Assembly: GCA_023392075.1 (NCBI GenBank)
Contig: JAEVZU010000179.1
Span: 3,191-67,190, forward strand
Direction of reading: 5' to 3'
Length of the DNA: 64,000 nucleotides
Source of the DNA: Bacillota bacterium
GTDB lineage: Bacteria > Bacillota > Clostridia > Acetivibrionales > DSM-1351
Positions 53,602-63,692 of the stretch are shown here, piece after piece (position 1 is the stretch's first letter; every line of letters begins with the position of its first letter). Below the pieces are notes generated by a model. That model ran no database searches and was not told where the DNA came from. It worked only from the letters and a program-made list of their open reading frames with translations. Position numbers and translations under genes: made by a program.

Positions 53602-54507
53602 CTATCCCTTGACCGTACCAACAAAAACTCCTTTTACAAAGTATTTTTGCAAAAACGGATAGACACAGAGCACAGGCACAATGGTAATTATTATAGCTGC
53701 CATCTTGATATTCTCACCTGTCACCTTCATCATAGACATCATTGACCTTGATGCAGCATCCATATTTAGCATACTGCTGTTATTAAAAAGTATTTTACGC
53801 AATATCATTTGCATAGGATATTTAATTTCTTCATTAAGATAAATCAATGCAGTAAACCAGTCATTCCACTTTGCAACTAAAGTAAACAAGCCTATTGTTG
53901 CAAAAATTGCTTTGGAAAGCGGGATATAAAATTTTATAAACACCTGAAATTCCGTAGCACCATCAATAAGTGCGGATTCTCTTAAACTAGCTGGAAGATT
54001 TGTAAAAAAAGTACGGAACAATATGACGTTATAAGCACCAACACAAAAAGGCAACATCATAACCAGTTCATTGTTAATCAAGTGAAGGTCTCTCATTAAC
54101 AAATATGTAGGAATGAGTCCTCCGCCAATAAACATAGTAATCGTTAAAAAAATTGTTATGATTTTTTTAAACATAAATTTTGGTATAGAAAGAGGATATG
54201 CCGTCAGTGCAGTAAAAAACAAAGTAAAAACGACGCCTCCAACTGCATATATTATGCTGTTTAAATACGATCTCATAATCAATGGATCCCTGAATACAGT
54301 TTCATATCCGCTCCAGTTAATTCCACCCTTGGGCCAGAAGAAAAATCCGTTTTTAATACTCTCAGGCCCGGCGCTTAAGGATACCGACAGGACATGAATC
54401 ATTGGAAGAATCATGATTGCTGCTATGAAAAGCATAAATAAAGTATTAAATATATCAAATATAATACCCCGAAAACTGAACAGCCTGTAATCTCTATTTT
54501 TTTCCAT
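53602..54507 (-). CDS. ytcP: carbohydrate ABC transporter permease (YtcP-type)
   Basis: A 301-residue inner-membrane permease with six membrane segments. The EAA-type loop ESALIDGATEFQVFIKFYIP contacts the ATPase. The C-terminal sequence YFVKGVFVGTVKG is typical of YtcP/LplC partners. I chose ATG 54507 because AAGGAGG is eight bases upstream; the longer frame overlaps lplB. It starts 10 bases after the lplB stop. With LplB it forms the channel for the LplA ligand. Confidence 0.92.
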   Translation of the reverse strand: MEKNRDYRLFSFRGIIFDIFNTLFMLFIAAIMILPMIHVLSVSLSAGPESIKNGFFFWPKGGINWSGYETVFRDPLIMRSYLNSIIYAVGGVVFTLFFTALTAYPLSIPKFMFKKIITIFLTITMFIGGGLIPTYLLMRDLHLINNELVMMLPFCVGAYNVILFRTFFTNLPASLRESALIDGATEFQVFIKFYIPLSKAIFATIGLFTLVAKWNDWFTALIYLNEEIKYPMQMILRKILFNNSSMLNMDAASRSMMSMMKVTGENIKMAAIIITIVPVLCVYPFLQKYFVKGVFVGTVKG

Positions 54508-54517
54508 AATTGCCTCC

Positions 54518-55492
54518 TTACCAAAGACTGTTTTCACTTAAAGATTTGCTTACTTTATTTGCCGCTATGATTAACAAACAGGAAACTAGATTCATTAAAA
54601 GTCCGATTGCCGCTGTATATTCATAACGCCCTCCTTGGATACCTTCACGGTATACATAAGTAGGTATGATATCTGCCGTTGAATAGATGCTAGGACTGTA
54701 CATCAGCAGGATTTTTTGAAAATCACTTCCAAGGATACCGCTTACAGCAAAAATTAACATGATGGTAGTAGTCGGAAGTATTGCCGGCCAAGAGATATAG
54801 CGGACCTTATGCCATCTGTTTGCACCATCAATCGTTGCAGCTTCACTTAATTGAGGGTCTACATTCGACAGAGCCGCAAGATAAATAATTGTCCCCCATC
54901 CAATACCCTGCCAGATTCCAGAACCTATAAATATGGTTCTGAACCAGGATGCCTGGGTTAGAAAAGATATGGCCTCCCCTCCCAGTATCTGCCTGATACT
55001 ATTTATAAACCCGTCAATTGAAAAGAATTCCTTTACCATACCGACAATAACAACAGTGGAAATAAAATGCGGGAAATAGGATATTGTCTGTATGGCTTTT
55101 TTAAAATGCAGATTTTTTATCTGATCGATAAGAAGAGCCAGTACAATTGGCGCGGGAAATCCTAAAAGTAAAGAATAAAATCCTAACAGGAAAGTATTTT
55201 TTATTAATCGCCAGGCTAATGGATTGCTGAAGAACATTTCGAAATATTTTAAACCAACCCATTCGCTTCCCAATATGCCCTTTGAAGCACTGTATTTTTG
55301 AAAGGCAATTAATGCACCATACATAGGTATATAATTGAATATAAATACAATTAGTACTCCTGGTAAAATCATTAAAATTAATTGCTTTTGCCTTAAAAAA
55401 TCAGTCCAAAAATTTATTGCTTTTGGATTTAGATCTTTTTGCTGATTAATTGTTAACTTCTGATCTATTTTTGCGTTATCATCGTAATCCAT
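54518..55492 (-). CDS. lplB: carbohydrate ABC transporter permease (LplB-type)
   Basis: A 324-residue permease with six membrane segments after a polar N-terminal tail. The first hydrophobic block LILMILPGVLIVFIFNYIPM and the EAA loop SEAATIDGANRWHKVRYISW are typical of LplB. GGGAGG precedes ATG. It is the first gene of the transporter trio (LplB, YtcP, LplA), downstream of the giant surface protein gene and separated from it by a strong terminator. Confidence 0.92.
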   Translation of the reverse strand: MDYDDNAKIDQKLTINQQKDLNPKAINFWTDFLRQKQLILMILPGVLIVFIFNYIPMYGALIAFQKYSASKGILGSEWVGLKYFEMFFSNPLAWRLIKNTFLLGFYSLLLGFPAPIVLALLIDQIKNLHFKKAIQTISYFPHFISTVVIVGMVKEFFSIDGFINSIRQILGGEAISFLTQASWFRTIFIGSGIWQGIGWGTIIYLAALSNVDPQLSEAATIDGANRWHKVRYISWPAILPTTTIMLIFAVSGILGSDFQKILLMYSPSIYSTADIIPTYVYREGIQGGRYEYTAAIGLLMNLVSCLLIIAANKVSKSLSENSLW

Positions 55493-55739
55493 ATATTTCC
55501 TCCCTATATTACTTCAGACACTGTAAAAAATATATAGGAATAATCCCGCCATGGCTTTTTGTACAGATCCTGTTTCGTTTCGAGAGTAGGATATCAACAT
55601 TAATGCGTATTGTCTATCCTCAGTATTTAAGATATATAGCTGTAATTTAATAAATCTTTATTTGAGAATATATTTAATCAATAATGAAAATTAAAGATAA
55701 TATAGATTACAGCTGAAATATAAATAGAACCCCGGAAAA

Positions 55740-55790
55740 TAAAACAGACAGCCGTCCTGGAAATGGCACTGGAACGTCTGTCTGTTTCAA
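55740..55790 (-). terminator. terminator of the giant surface protein gene
   Basis: AAACAGACAG (55742-55751) pairs with CTGTCTGTTT (55778-55787), with further pairing inside. On the minus strand it is followed by TTTTATTTT. Confidence 0.85.
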
Positions 55791-55801
55791 TTTCATTTTA
55801 A

Positions 55802-58800
55802 TTATTTTGACAATAAATTATACAATACCTGAGCCATTTCCGCTCTTGAAGTAGTATCGCCGGGCAGTAGCTTTCCGCCGCTGCCGTTTACTGCTCCAGA
55901 TCCCACTAGCACGGTTATGGCCTCTTTCGCCCATGCCGCAATGCTGTCGGCATCACTGAAGGTATTAATATCCTTTTCCTCCGTCACAGCCGGAAGCTCT
56001 CCAATGGATTTCAAAACATTGTACAAAAGTGTGAACATCTCCTGGCGGCTGATTTCTTTTCCTGGAGCAAACAAATTATTACCAACTCCGTCGGATATGC
56101 CCAACCTCTTGGCTGCTGCCAGGTAATCGCTGAAATATGTATTGCCTGCATCCGCAAAATTATCGCCATTATCAATATCAGGGCTTATGTCATATGCCAG
56201 CATCAACTGCACTATGAACTGCCCTCTGGTCAGTCTGGCATCGGGACTGAAATTGTTATCTCCGGTTCCCGTGGTGATTTCTCTGGCTGCAATAAATTCC
56301 ACAGCTTTACGGTACCATTTGCCGGCCTCAACATCCTTAAAGCCGATCTTATTATATCCGACAGCAAAGGCTGAGAAGTAATTCGTCTTAAATGTAATGG
56401 TGCCTGTATCCGGGTTGTAGCTACTATTCACAATAACCTCAGCCTTTCCATTGTAACCTATGTTGTATATAATTATAGAATCAGCATCCTCGCCATCTTT
56501 TAGAGTATATGGCACAGTTACTGTGACTCCGCCGTCAAACCTGGAAATAGTCGTATCTCCGCTTCTGATACTAAAGTCAAATACAGGTCTCCCTCCCACA
56601 ATCTGCTTTAACTCTTCGGGGAGAACAGATATGCCCACTTTAGAAACCGTTATCCTCACGTCGTCGGCTGCTTTCTTTGATATGGTATCAATCGACTTGC
56701 CGTCAAGGGTAATTGCCGCAATCGGCGTAGATACCTTTAATGCGGATATTTTGCTGCCTGCTGCCGACTCAACAGCCACCTTCGGCAGTATTGTTTCAAC
56801 TGATCTGGCATCTGCCGGTGCATCTATTCTGATTTCCACAACTGTTGACTTCGCCGACCCCTGTTTTGCCGCCTCATCTAGCACCTGTTTTAACGCATCC
56901 GCAAACTGTCTTATGTTAACAGCTGCACTTGCCCTGCCATTGCTATAAACATTTGACTGTACTGTAACTGCTGCCATAATTCTGTTGCTATCTGATGTCA
57001 TCACCGGAACTGCATGTCCAATACCAGCATTATTGTTTCCACCTGTGTTACTGTCTGTGTTACCGCCTGTATTTCCCCCATTTATATATTTCTCTACTTC
57101 AAACTTAACCGTATATGTCCTTGCCGTACTTCCATCCGCCGCAGTCACCACTATTACCGCTGATCCCGTAACAGATTCCGCCTGCTTTACCGATACATTC
57201 GCATTTGTATCGGCTGCCGTTCCCTCTACCGTCGGTACCTCCGATGTTCCGTACCTAAGCGTTACGGTATAGTACGTTGTTTCCGGTTCAAAATTTTTTA
57301 TTCCTGTTCCATTGACGGTTATTCCCGCCAGTGTTGCATCCGCATTATCTGCCACTTTAAATTTAACCGTATATGTCTTTGCCGTACTTCCATCCGCCGC
57401 GGTCACTACTATTATCGCTGATCCCGTAACAGACTCCGACTGCGTTACCGATACATTTGCATTTGTATCGGCTGCCGTTCCCTCTACCACTGGTACCTCC
57501 GATGTTCCGTACCGAAGCATTACGGTGTAGTCCGTCGTTTCCGGCTCAAAATTTTTTAATAGATTCCCATCTATACTTATTCCGCTTAAATTAGCATTAG
57601 CTTTTGCTGTTCCGGCCGGAACCGTAACAGCTATACTTGCCGTATCCGCAGTATAACCGTCAGTATTATCCTTAACAGTAAATACTACCGCTACCGTAGT
57701 GGATTCAACCGGCGGTGTAATTGATCCGTCTGTTCCGATAATCCCTTCCGGCGCCACTGACTTAACAGCAATAGAATAACCTTCAGGTACCTCAGGCATG
57801 CTTAGACTTGTCGCATCCTTTTCAGGTGTTGTTATTCCCGTTATATTGCTTGCGACAGCGTTTACCGCTTCCTGCGCCGTGTAATATGTTATTAAAAGAT
57901 GTGGCCTATACGCTGCATTCTCAGCTTCTCTGGAATAGATAACGTATCCTGCTGTACCATTGCTGCTGTCAGATGCTAAAGCAAGAGATATTTTATTTTC
58001 GGCAGAGTTTTTGATATAATCTGTAATGTCCAATGCTGAGAATTCGTTTACTTTACCTCCATTTCCAACAACTAACGTATTCCCTAATTGCGGGCGGTTG
58101 AAAAAATTAATTCCCCGGGAACCATCATTTGGTACTGCATCGGCATCTGAGCTACCGGTTTGTGCCCCTTCCTTCCAGGTAACATCATCTACCGCCAACA
58201 CCTTTATTTTTTTTGAACTTAGATCAACATTGCTGCTTACTTTTAGCTCTACATTTTTAATTGCTTTAGACCGGTCCATACCCGATAAGTCAAATCGCAA
58301 ATAGCTTATTTTTAAGTCCGTTGCATCCGTTTGAGCATCATACGCAGGATCAGCAGGATGATACATCCATGTATTAAAATCTGCCGCATCCAGCTTTGAA
58401 GCATATTGAATACGCATAAAACCAGCTACTGCACCACTTACTATTGTACCGGCACCATAATTTCGCTGTTTCTCATTCTTCCAACTCTGAACACCTGCAT
58501 CTGCCTCTGTCACAATTGCTGTAGCGGGAGTAACTGTTATAGTAACAGTGTTTGAGCTTATCTCAGCACCGTCCTTTGTAACAATCGCAGCAATATTTGT
58601 AGTTCCTGCATTTTTCGCTTTCACCACGCCATTAGTATCAACAGATGCTACGGCAGGATTTGTATTTGTATAGGTTATTGTACCCTCTGATATATCATAC
58701 ATATCACCAGTTGACAAAAACAGCGCCGGAGTGATTATTGCCGTATTACCATAACCTAACGTTGTCTTATCTATGTATAATGTAACTGATTTAACAGCAG

Positions 58801-61800
58801 GGTCTAAATATTTAAATGCATCAACGGATAAATTGTAATTGCTGCTAGTTTGGGCCGTATTTTTTGTACCTGTATTCACAAGCTTTATAGTATGAGCTCC
58901 ATAGTCCAATCCTTCAATACTATAGTTTATATGCTGCAACACCGGAATATCATTATATAGATCAACTGTTGTCATTTTTATACCATCTATATATACATCT
59001 GCCTTAGCTTCATCACTGCTCAACATGCCTATCCATTGAACCCCTGTTCCAGTAAATGTATACTCGGCACTTACATCAGTCACATACGGGCCTGCGGCTT
59101 CAGGTTGAATATAAGTATCTGAACCACCATATCTACCATCGCCGCTATTAGTTACCCAAGCTGAAGCGGATGACCCCTGGGTATAAATAATTTCAGGGTT
59201 AGTATTATCTGCAGTTTTTAATTCTGTATTATCTATTTTAATAACTTTACTAGCGGTTCCTTCTGAGTATTCAGCCACAACCTTTACAGTTCCTTCATTA
59301 GAACCGGCCATCAAAATACCTGTTGCCGAATCAATGCTTGCCAAAGCAGTCGGATTTCCATCAATATCTGTTACTCTCCAAATTGCAGCAGTTGTTGGAT
59401 AAGTTATCATTTTCATCGTGGAATTGGAACCCATATATGTAGCTGAACCGCCAACAGCTGTTACAACAGGTGAATCAGGCGGATTTGATCCTCCAAGCAC
59501 CTTAAAATCATAGAAACTTGCTGTCGCACCGCTTGGCAAGCCGGTAACGGTAATCCTGACATAACGGGCGGTACTCATAAAGAAATCCGTCTGTACCTGA
59601 TCCGTGTTGGTATTGCCGGTCTTATCCACTTTTAAGGTCCAATTGACATTATCAGTTGATGTTTCAATCTTATATTGATAAGCAACTCCAACCTTCTCCC
59701 ACATCACTTGGGTACCGGTTATATTCTTGCTGCCGATATCCACAGTCCACCAATGGCCGGTATTTCCGTCAGCAGCGCTCCATCGGGTGGCAATGCTTTC
59801 ATCGTTACCTTTAGAAGCCGGATTTGATGGCTGAAGGCTATCTGCACTAGCCGGCTTGCCTAACGCCAAATTGGTTGAATCCCCAAACACCTTGAAATCG
59901 TAGAAACTTGCGTTACTACCGCTCGGCATTCCGGTCACGGTAATCCTCACATATCTCGCAGTGTCGGTAAAATAATCTGTTTGAACCTGATCAGTGCTGG
60001 TATTGTCCGTCTTATCCACTTTTAAAGTCCAATTTGTATTGTCATTTGACGTTTCAATCTTGTACCGATATTGATCGCTTTTTTCCCAGGATACCTGTGT
60101 ACCATATGTAATATTTCTGCTTGAATCCAGTTCTACTGTCCACCAATGGCCGGTATTTCCGTCATTTGCAGACCAGAGGGTCGTAGCATTGCCATCCTTT
60201 CCATTGGAAGGAGGGTTATCAGCCTGCGCACTGTCCGCACTGGCAGTTCCGTACTCTGCCAGATTGTACGCCTCACCAAGCACCTTAAAATCGTAGAAAC
60301 CAGCCGAACCCCCGCTTGGCAATCCGGTCACGGTAATTTTGACATACCGGGCGGTATCATAAAAGTCATCGTTTTGAATCTGATCAGTATTGGTATTAGC
60401 TGTCTTATCAACCTGTACGGTCCAATTTACATTATCATTTGACGTTTCAATTTTATATTGATAGGGTACTCCGCCCTCTCCCCACATAATCTGGGTTCCA
60501 TTGGTGATGTTCTTGCTCGTGCCTAAGTCCACCATCCACCAATGGCCATTATTTCCATTATCTGCACACCAACGGGTCGATGTACTGCCGTCATTTCCGT
60601 TCAGAGCAGCATTGCCTCCTTGCGAACCAGACGCACTGGCAGTCCTATTCAACGCCAGATTTATCGGAGTGGCTTTTGGAAATTGCGTCACAACCTCAGG
60701 TACAGGCTCACCGGCCGCAATGAATTTTAAATTATCAACATAAGCGTTAGTATTAAACTTTCCTTGAGCCCCATTCGTAATAACAGATCCGTTAACTTCC
60801 AGATTTTCAAATGTAATATTTTGAATCCTGCGAGTGGCGCTTTGTCCTTCAAGGGGATTTTCGCCAGTATAATTGCCTGTATAGGAGACATTCTTAAAAT
60901 AAACATTGTTAATTCCACGCCCTGCCCCGTAATCCCAATTCTTAACACTCATAACTAAAAATCTATTTTCAACATGATCCTCAATCCGAATATCATTGAA
61001 TCTTACATTTTGGATCAGATTTCCATCAGCAGAAATGAACTGGATACGTTGTCCTTGATTGTGTATCCAAATGTCCAGATTGAAGAACGATATATCTTCA
61101 ATAGAATGTCCACCCCCAGGCGCCCATGGAAACCCATGCGTACCTATATTAATAGGACGGGCAAGATCGGGCATGAGAATAGAGTTTGTTACCTCAATAT
61201 TTTTGGTATCCCCATACCAGATTTTACCTCCGTTAGCACGCGCATTATAAATCGCGATGCAATCATCATGTGAGCGTAAAAATACATCGTTAATCTTGAC
61301 ATTTTTTGCGGCGAATGTATCGATAGCATCGCCCCATTTATTGGCACTAAAAGCTTTAAAGTTATTGACTGTAGCATTAGTGGCATTCCCGAGATTGAGT
61401 GCACAACCTCCTTGATCCAGGCTGCCGTAATTATTAACGATGATCCCATCAATCGTTACCTGATTCGCGTAGTCCGCAGAAATGCCTCTTCCAGTGGGAC
61501 GATCAAGCACACCGCGGCCTATAACTTTGGCATTGGTGGTGCTATCCAAATTAATCGCCCCTCGGATAACAGCTCCGCCAGCAATGTAAAGTGTCTTACC
61601 GCTTGGCACGTCATAATCCCGTTGATAAATCCCCGGCCCAAGATAGATAACATCCGGGTCGCCAGGGCTCGGAGGATTGACCTCCAATGGATTGGCAAAG
61701 ATCATTATATTACGATTTACATCACCGTTTACCTCGACAGAAAGCTTCGTCGGGCCGGAAATCGTAAAATTCATTGTATTCCCGGTAATAGTAGGGGTAA

Positions 61801-62143
61801 AGCTTTTGTTTAGCCCCCTGACTCTTGCCGATTCGATTGTTCCCGCGTTGTACGTTGCCTCCACCTCTACCTGACCTTCCGTATCGAAATAAACAAAGGA
61901 AGCGTTGGATTTCGTAGGAGAACCTATAGTCGTTTGATATTCATCCAAATCCTCCCATTCCCCTCCCGGAATCCGTACTTTCACAGTATATGTGCTGTTC
62001 AGCGTGACACCGGATGGGGCTGGATAAACCTTGAGTGTACTGCTAGCTGCTTGAACTTTTTCCGGAAAAGTAAATGATATTTGTGTGAAAAGTACGAAAA
62101 ATGCAAGTAAGCAAGATAATACTTTAGAACTTTTTCTTTTCAT
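55802..62143 (-). CDS. giant SLH-anchored beta-helix glycan-active surface protein
   Basis: A 2113-residue multi-domain surface protein. Approximate order: signal peptide (1-32); beta-sandwich plus parallel beta-helix of GH28-like type (35-480, RSHDDCIAIYNARANGG); three F5/8C discoidin repeats (493-622, 628-752, 757-884); Big-like domain (900-975); a carbohydrate-binding-like module (980-1114); a Big_2 domain (1115-1205); a DNRLRE/CBM96-like module (1206-1420); another Ig-like domain (1425-1511); two cadherin-like beta-sandwich repeats (1515-1596, 1600-1686); an Asn/Gly linker; a ~200-residue beta-rich region; three SLH domains (1933-2113). SLH domains anchor it to the wall polymer. The beta-helix resembles that of the ricin-lectin protein in the same locus. 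Pectin-like substrates are inferred; canonical GH28 GHG is absent. The ribosome binding site is AGGGGG. Confidence 0.88.
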   Translation of the reverse strand: MKRKSSKVLSCLLAFFVLFTQISFTFPEKVQAASSTLKVYPAPSGVTLNSTYTVKVRIPGGEWEDLDEYQTTIGSPTKSNASFVYFDTEGQVEVEATYNAGTIESARVRGLNKSFTPTITGNTMNFTISGPTKLSVEVNGDVNRNIMIFANPLEVNPPSPGDPDVIYLGPGIYQRDYDVPSGKTLYIAGGAVIRGAINLDSTTNAKVIGRGVLDRPTGRGISADYANQVTIDGIIVNNYGSLDQGGCALNLGNATNATVNNFKAFSANKWGDAIDTFAAKNVKINDVFLRSHDDCIAIYNARANGGKIWYGDTKNIEVTNSILMPDLARPINIGTHGFPWAPGGGHSIEDISFFNLDIWIHNQGQRIQFISADGNLIQNVRFNDIRIEDHVENRFLVMSVKNWDYGAGRGINNVYFKNVSYTGNYTGENPLEGQSATRRIQNITFENLEVNGSVITNGAQGKFNTNAYVDNLKFIAAGEPVPEVVTQFPKATPINLALNRTASASGSQGGNAALNGNDGSTSTRWCADNGNNGHWWMVDLGTSKNITNGTQIMWGEGGVPYQYKIETSNDNVNWTVQVDKTANTNTDQIQNDDFYDTARYVKITVTGLPSGGSAGFYDFKVLGEAYNLAEYGTASADSAQADNPPSNGKDGNATTLWSANDGNTGHWWTVELDSSRNITYGTQVSWEKSDQYRYKIETSNDNTNWTLKVDKTDNTSTDQVQTDYFTDTARYVRITVTGMPSGSNASFYDFKVFGDSTNLALGKPASADSLQPSNPASKGNDESIATRWSAADGNTGHWWTVDIGSKNITGTQVMWEKVGVAYQYKIETSTDNVNWTLKVDKTGNTNTDQVQTDFFMSTARYVRITVTGLPSGATASFYDFKVLGGSNPPDSPVVTAVGGSATYMGSNSTMKMITYPTTAAIWRVTDIDGNPTALASIDSATGILMAGSNEGTVKVVAEYSEGTASKVIKIDNTELKTADNTNPEIIYTQGSSASAWVTNSGDGRYGGSDTYIQPEAAGPYVTDVSAEYTFTGTGVQWIGMLSSDEAKADVYIDGIKMTTVDLYNDIPVLQHINYSIEGLDYGAHTIKLVNTGTKNTAQTSSNYNLSVDAFKYLDPAVKSVTLYIDKTTLGYGNTAIITPALFLSTGDMYDISEGTITYTNTNPAVASVDTNGVVKAKNAGTTNIAAIVTKDGAEISSNTVTITVTPATAIVTEADAGVQSWKNEKQRNYGAGTIVSGAVAGFMRIQYASKLDAADFNTWMYHPADPAYDAQTDATDLKISYLRFDLSGMDRSKAIKNVELKVSSNVDLSSKKIKVLAVDDVTWKEGAQTGSSDADAVPNDGSRGINFFNRPQLGNTLVVGNGGKVNEFSALDITDYIKNSAENKISLALASDSSNGTAGYVIYSREAENAAYRPHLLITYYTAQEAVNAVASNITGITTPEKDATSLSMPEVPEGYSIAVKSVAPEGIIGTDGSITPPVESTTVAVVFTVKDNTDGYTADTASIAVTVPAGTAKANANLSGISIDGNLLKNFEPETTDYTVMLRYGTSEVPVVEGTAADTNANVSVTQSESVTGSAIIVVTAADGSTAKTYTVKFKVADNADATLAGITVNGTGIKNFEPETTYYTVTLRYGTSEVPTVEGTAADTNANVSVKQAESVTGSAVIVVTAADGSTARTYTVKFEVEKYINGGNTGGNTDSNTGGNNNAGIGHAVPVMTSDSNRIMAAVTVQSNVYSNGRASAAVNIRQFADALKQVLDEAAKQGSAKSTVVEIRIDAPADARSVETILPKVAVESAAGSKISALKVSTPIAAITLDGKSIDTISKKAADDVRITVSKVGISVLPEELKQIVGGRPVFDFSIRSGDTTISRFDGGVTVTVPYTLKDGEDADSIIIYNIGYNGKAEVIVNSSYNPDTGTITFKTNYFSAFAVGYNKIGFKDVEAGKWYRKAVEFIAAREITTGTGDNNFSPDARLTRGQFIVQLMLAYDISPDIDNGDNFADAGNTYFSDYLAAAKRLGISDGVGNNLFAPGKEISRQEMFTLLYNVLKSIGELPAVTEEKDINTFSDADSIAAWAKEAITVLVGSGAVNGSGGKLLPGDTTSRAEMAQVLYNLLSK
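57085..57600 (-). repeat. two near-identical coding repeats (cadherin-like domains)
   Basis: Two adjacent ~255-bp units inside the giant gene differ at only a few dozen bases by eye and share long identical blocks, such as the one encoding VTAADGSTA-TYTVKF. Such similarity implies recent duplication or gene conversion, and the unit number may vary between strains. Confidence 0.8.
59490..60665 (-). repeat. three tandem F5/8C (discoidin) coding repeats
   Basis: Three ~390-bp units encode NLAL-type starts, NTGHWWTVDL cores and GxxASFYDFKVxG ends. They are clearly homologous at DNA level (shared CACCAATGGCC-region words) but more diverged than the cadherin-like pair, so the duplication is older. 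Confidence 0.8.
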
Positions 62144-63052
62144 TTTAAATTTCCCCCTTTAAATATAAATAACAGAGTTTGAATAAATTATAAATTGTTT
62201 TTACTGCTTAACAAAAGCACATATATTATGTGCTTTTGTATAATTTGTATATAAGTGAATTTATTTTTTATAAAATAATCCATATTGATATGTACTTTTC
62301 TCAGAAATGCTATGCCATCCTAAATGCACCTGGTGACTTACATTTTACTTTTTTTATAATTGGCATCCATTTTTAAATGCCGGGAAATGCACTGGATCGA
62401 TATCTTCTCACAAAAGTTGTCATTTGTGTGTTTTAGGATATGACGAACTTGATATTATTATTTGGTAACGGGGACTCCAGTTGCTGCTCACTGATCCGGC
62501 AGCTCTCGCCGTATGCATAGTACTGACGGATTCCATTGCTGTTATAACGTTCAGACCGCAGTAGATATGGGCAGCTATTTATAGCAGAATATGAAGTACA
62601 AATCAAAATACTGACCAGGGACTTCTCTTCCAGGTAGTTGAGCAGTCAAAAAAGATACTTGAAGTTGGAACAATTGAGACAAGGGCTATGAAAGTCGCGA
62701 AGATATATTGAACTGCGTTATGAATGGAATCGTACCCAATGTGCACTAATGAAAGGCTATATACAATAGATTATGTGGAGACTGAAATTTGTGATAAAGA
62801 GAGAACTTCCACAAAAAGCTCAATCTTCATTCCATTTGTGCTAAAATATAGTTAATTAAATAAGCAACAAGAAATTTCTTGTTGCGGCGGAAGCTGTTAA
62901 AGTACCACAGTTTCTCGGTATTGAAGGTTGGGGTACCCCCAATCTGACCGACACTATCGTGCAGCCATTAGTCACTTAGGCAGAACTCGTCATTGAAGAT
63001 CAGTCTCTTATGTGATTAATGGCTCATTATTCATTTTAAGGAGGTAAAAACA
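62144..63052. other. gene-poor region with gene remnants
   Basis: About 900 bases. The left part is the promoter region of the giant gene. The rest holds broken coding-like stretches on the plus strand: RRYIELRYEWNRTQCALMKG near 62695-62770, and a frame at 62857-62979 listed separately. There is also a perfect 22-bp palindrome (62864-62885) with half-site GCAACAAGAAA. No intact gene is visible. Confidence 0.5.
62857..62979 (+). pseudogene. gene-tail fragment of unknown family
   Basis: After a TAA, the frame reads ISNKKFLVAAEAVKVPQFLG, then IEGWGTPNLTDTIVQPLVT and a stop. The residue pattern looks like a genuine C-terminus, but no start or ribosome binding site exists. Family not recognised. 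It ends ~70 bases before the RNase H gene. Confidence 0.3.
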
Positions 63053-63484
63053 GTGGCAAAACTAAAAGGAACCGTTTATACCGATGGGAGTTACATCCCC
63101 AGCACTGGGTTTATTGGTATGGCCATCATACTACAAATGGAAGGTAAAGGCACTCAAAAGCTTGTATATCGCCGTAAGAACAAGAGCAGTCAGGGTGCCA
63201 ACACCGCTGAATTAAGAGCAGTAAAAACCGCAATCAAGGCCGCGTATTCACTCGGTGTAACCAAATTAATTATCTATCATGATTGGGATGGAGTAGAAAT
63301 GTTCTCTCACCCATCAAATATCAAATCCCGCCACAGGAAATTTCATTTCCTCAGACACTATGCTGAGTTCGTTGAAAAGAAGCGGCACAATATGGGTATC
63401 AAATTCGTTAAAGTCAAAAGCCATAGCGGAGTTGCTGGCAATGTCCTTGTTGATAAGCTGGCTTATCAAGCAGCAGTCTGCTAG
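63053..63484 (+). CDS. RNase H type 1 family protein
   Basis: A 143-residue RNase HI-fold protein with the catalytic D-E-D-D set: Asp in VYTDGSYIP, Glu in NTAELRAVKTA, Asp in IIYHDWDGVEMF, and Asp in GNVLVDKLAYQA, plus the KVKSHSG histidine loop. It should cleave RNA in RNA/DNA hybrids. The start is GTG 63053 with AAGGAGG upstream. The surroundings (gene remnants and a transposase tail) suggest it came in with mobile or phage DNA. It resembles the small RNase H paralogues of Firmicutes and phages rather than the housekeeping gene. Confidence 0.85.
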   Translation: MAKLKGTVYTDGSYIPSTGFIGMAIILQMEGKGTQKLVYRRKNKSSQGANTAELRAVKTAIKAAYSLGVTKLIIYHDWDGVEMFSHPSNIKSRHRKFHFLRHYAEFVEKKRHNMGIKFVKVKSHSGVAGNVLVDKLAYQAAVC

Positions 63485-63692
63485 TATAATGAACCCATAT
63501 GGTAAGACAAAAAAATAAAAAATAAGTTATAAGTAATATACATTGATTTTACTATATAAATACAAAGAAGCCAATCGCAGCGTTCGACTTATTTGATCAA
63601 AATTGATGAGAAGTTAAGTAAAAAAAGATGCCAGTATTTTGGATAAGGGTAAGGCTCCGCAATATGCTTACTAACCGAAGAAAAACACAGCT

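Noticed and set aside
57085..60665. Regular DNA repeats resembling a repeat array
   Set aside because: The units are hundreds of bases long, in frame within one gene and encode known protein modules; this is not a CRISPR array.
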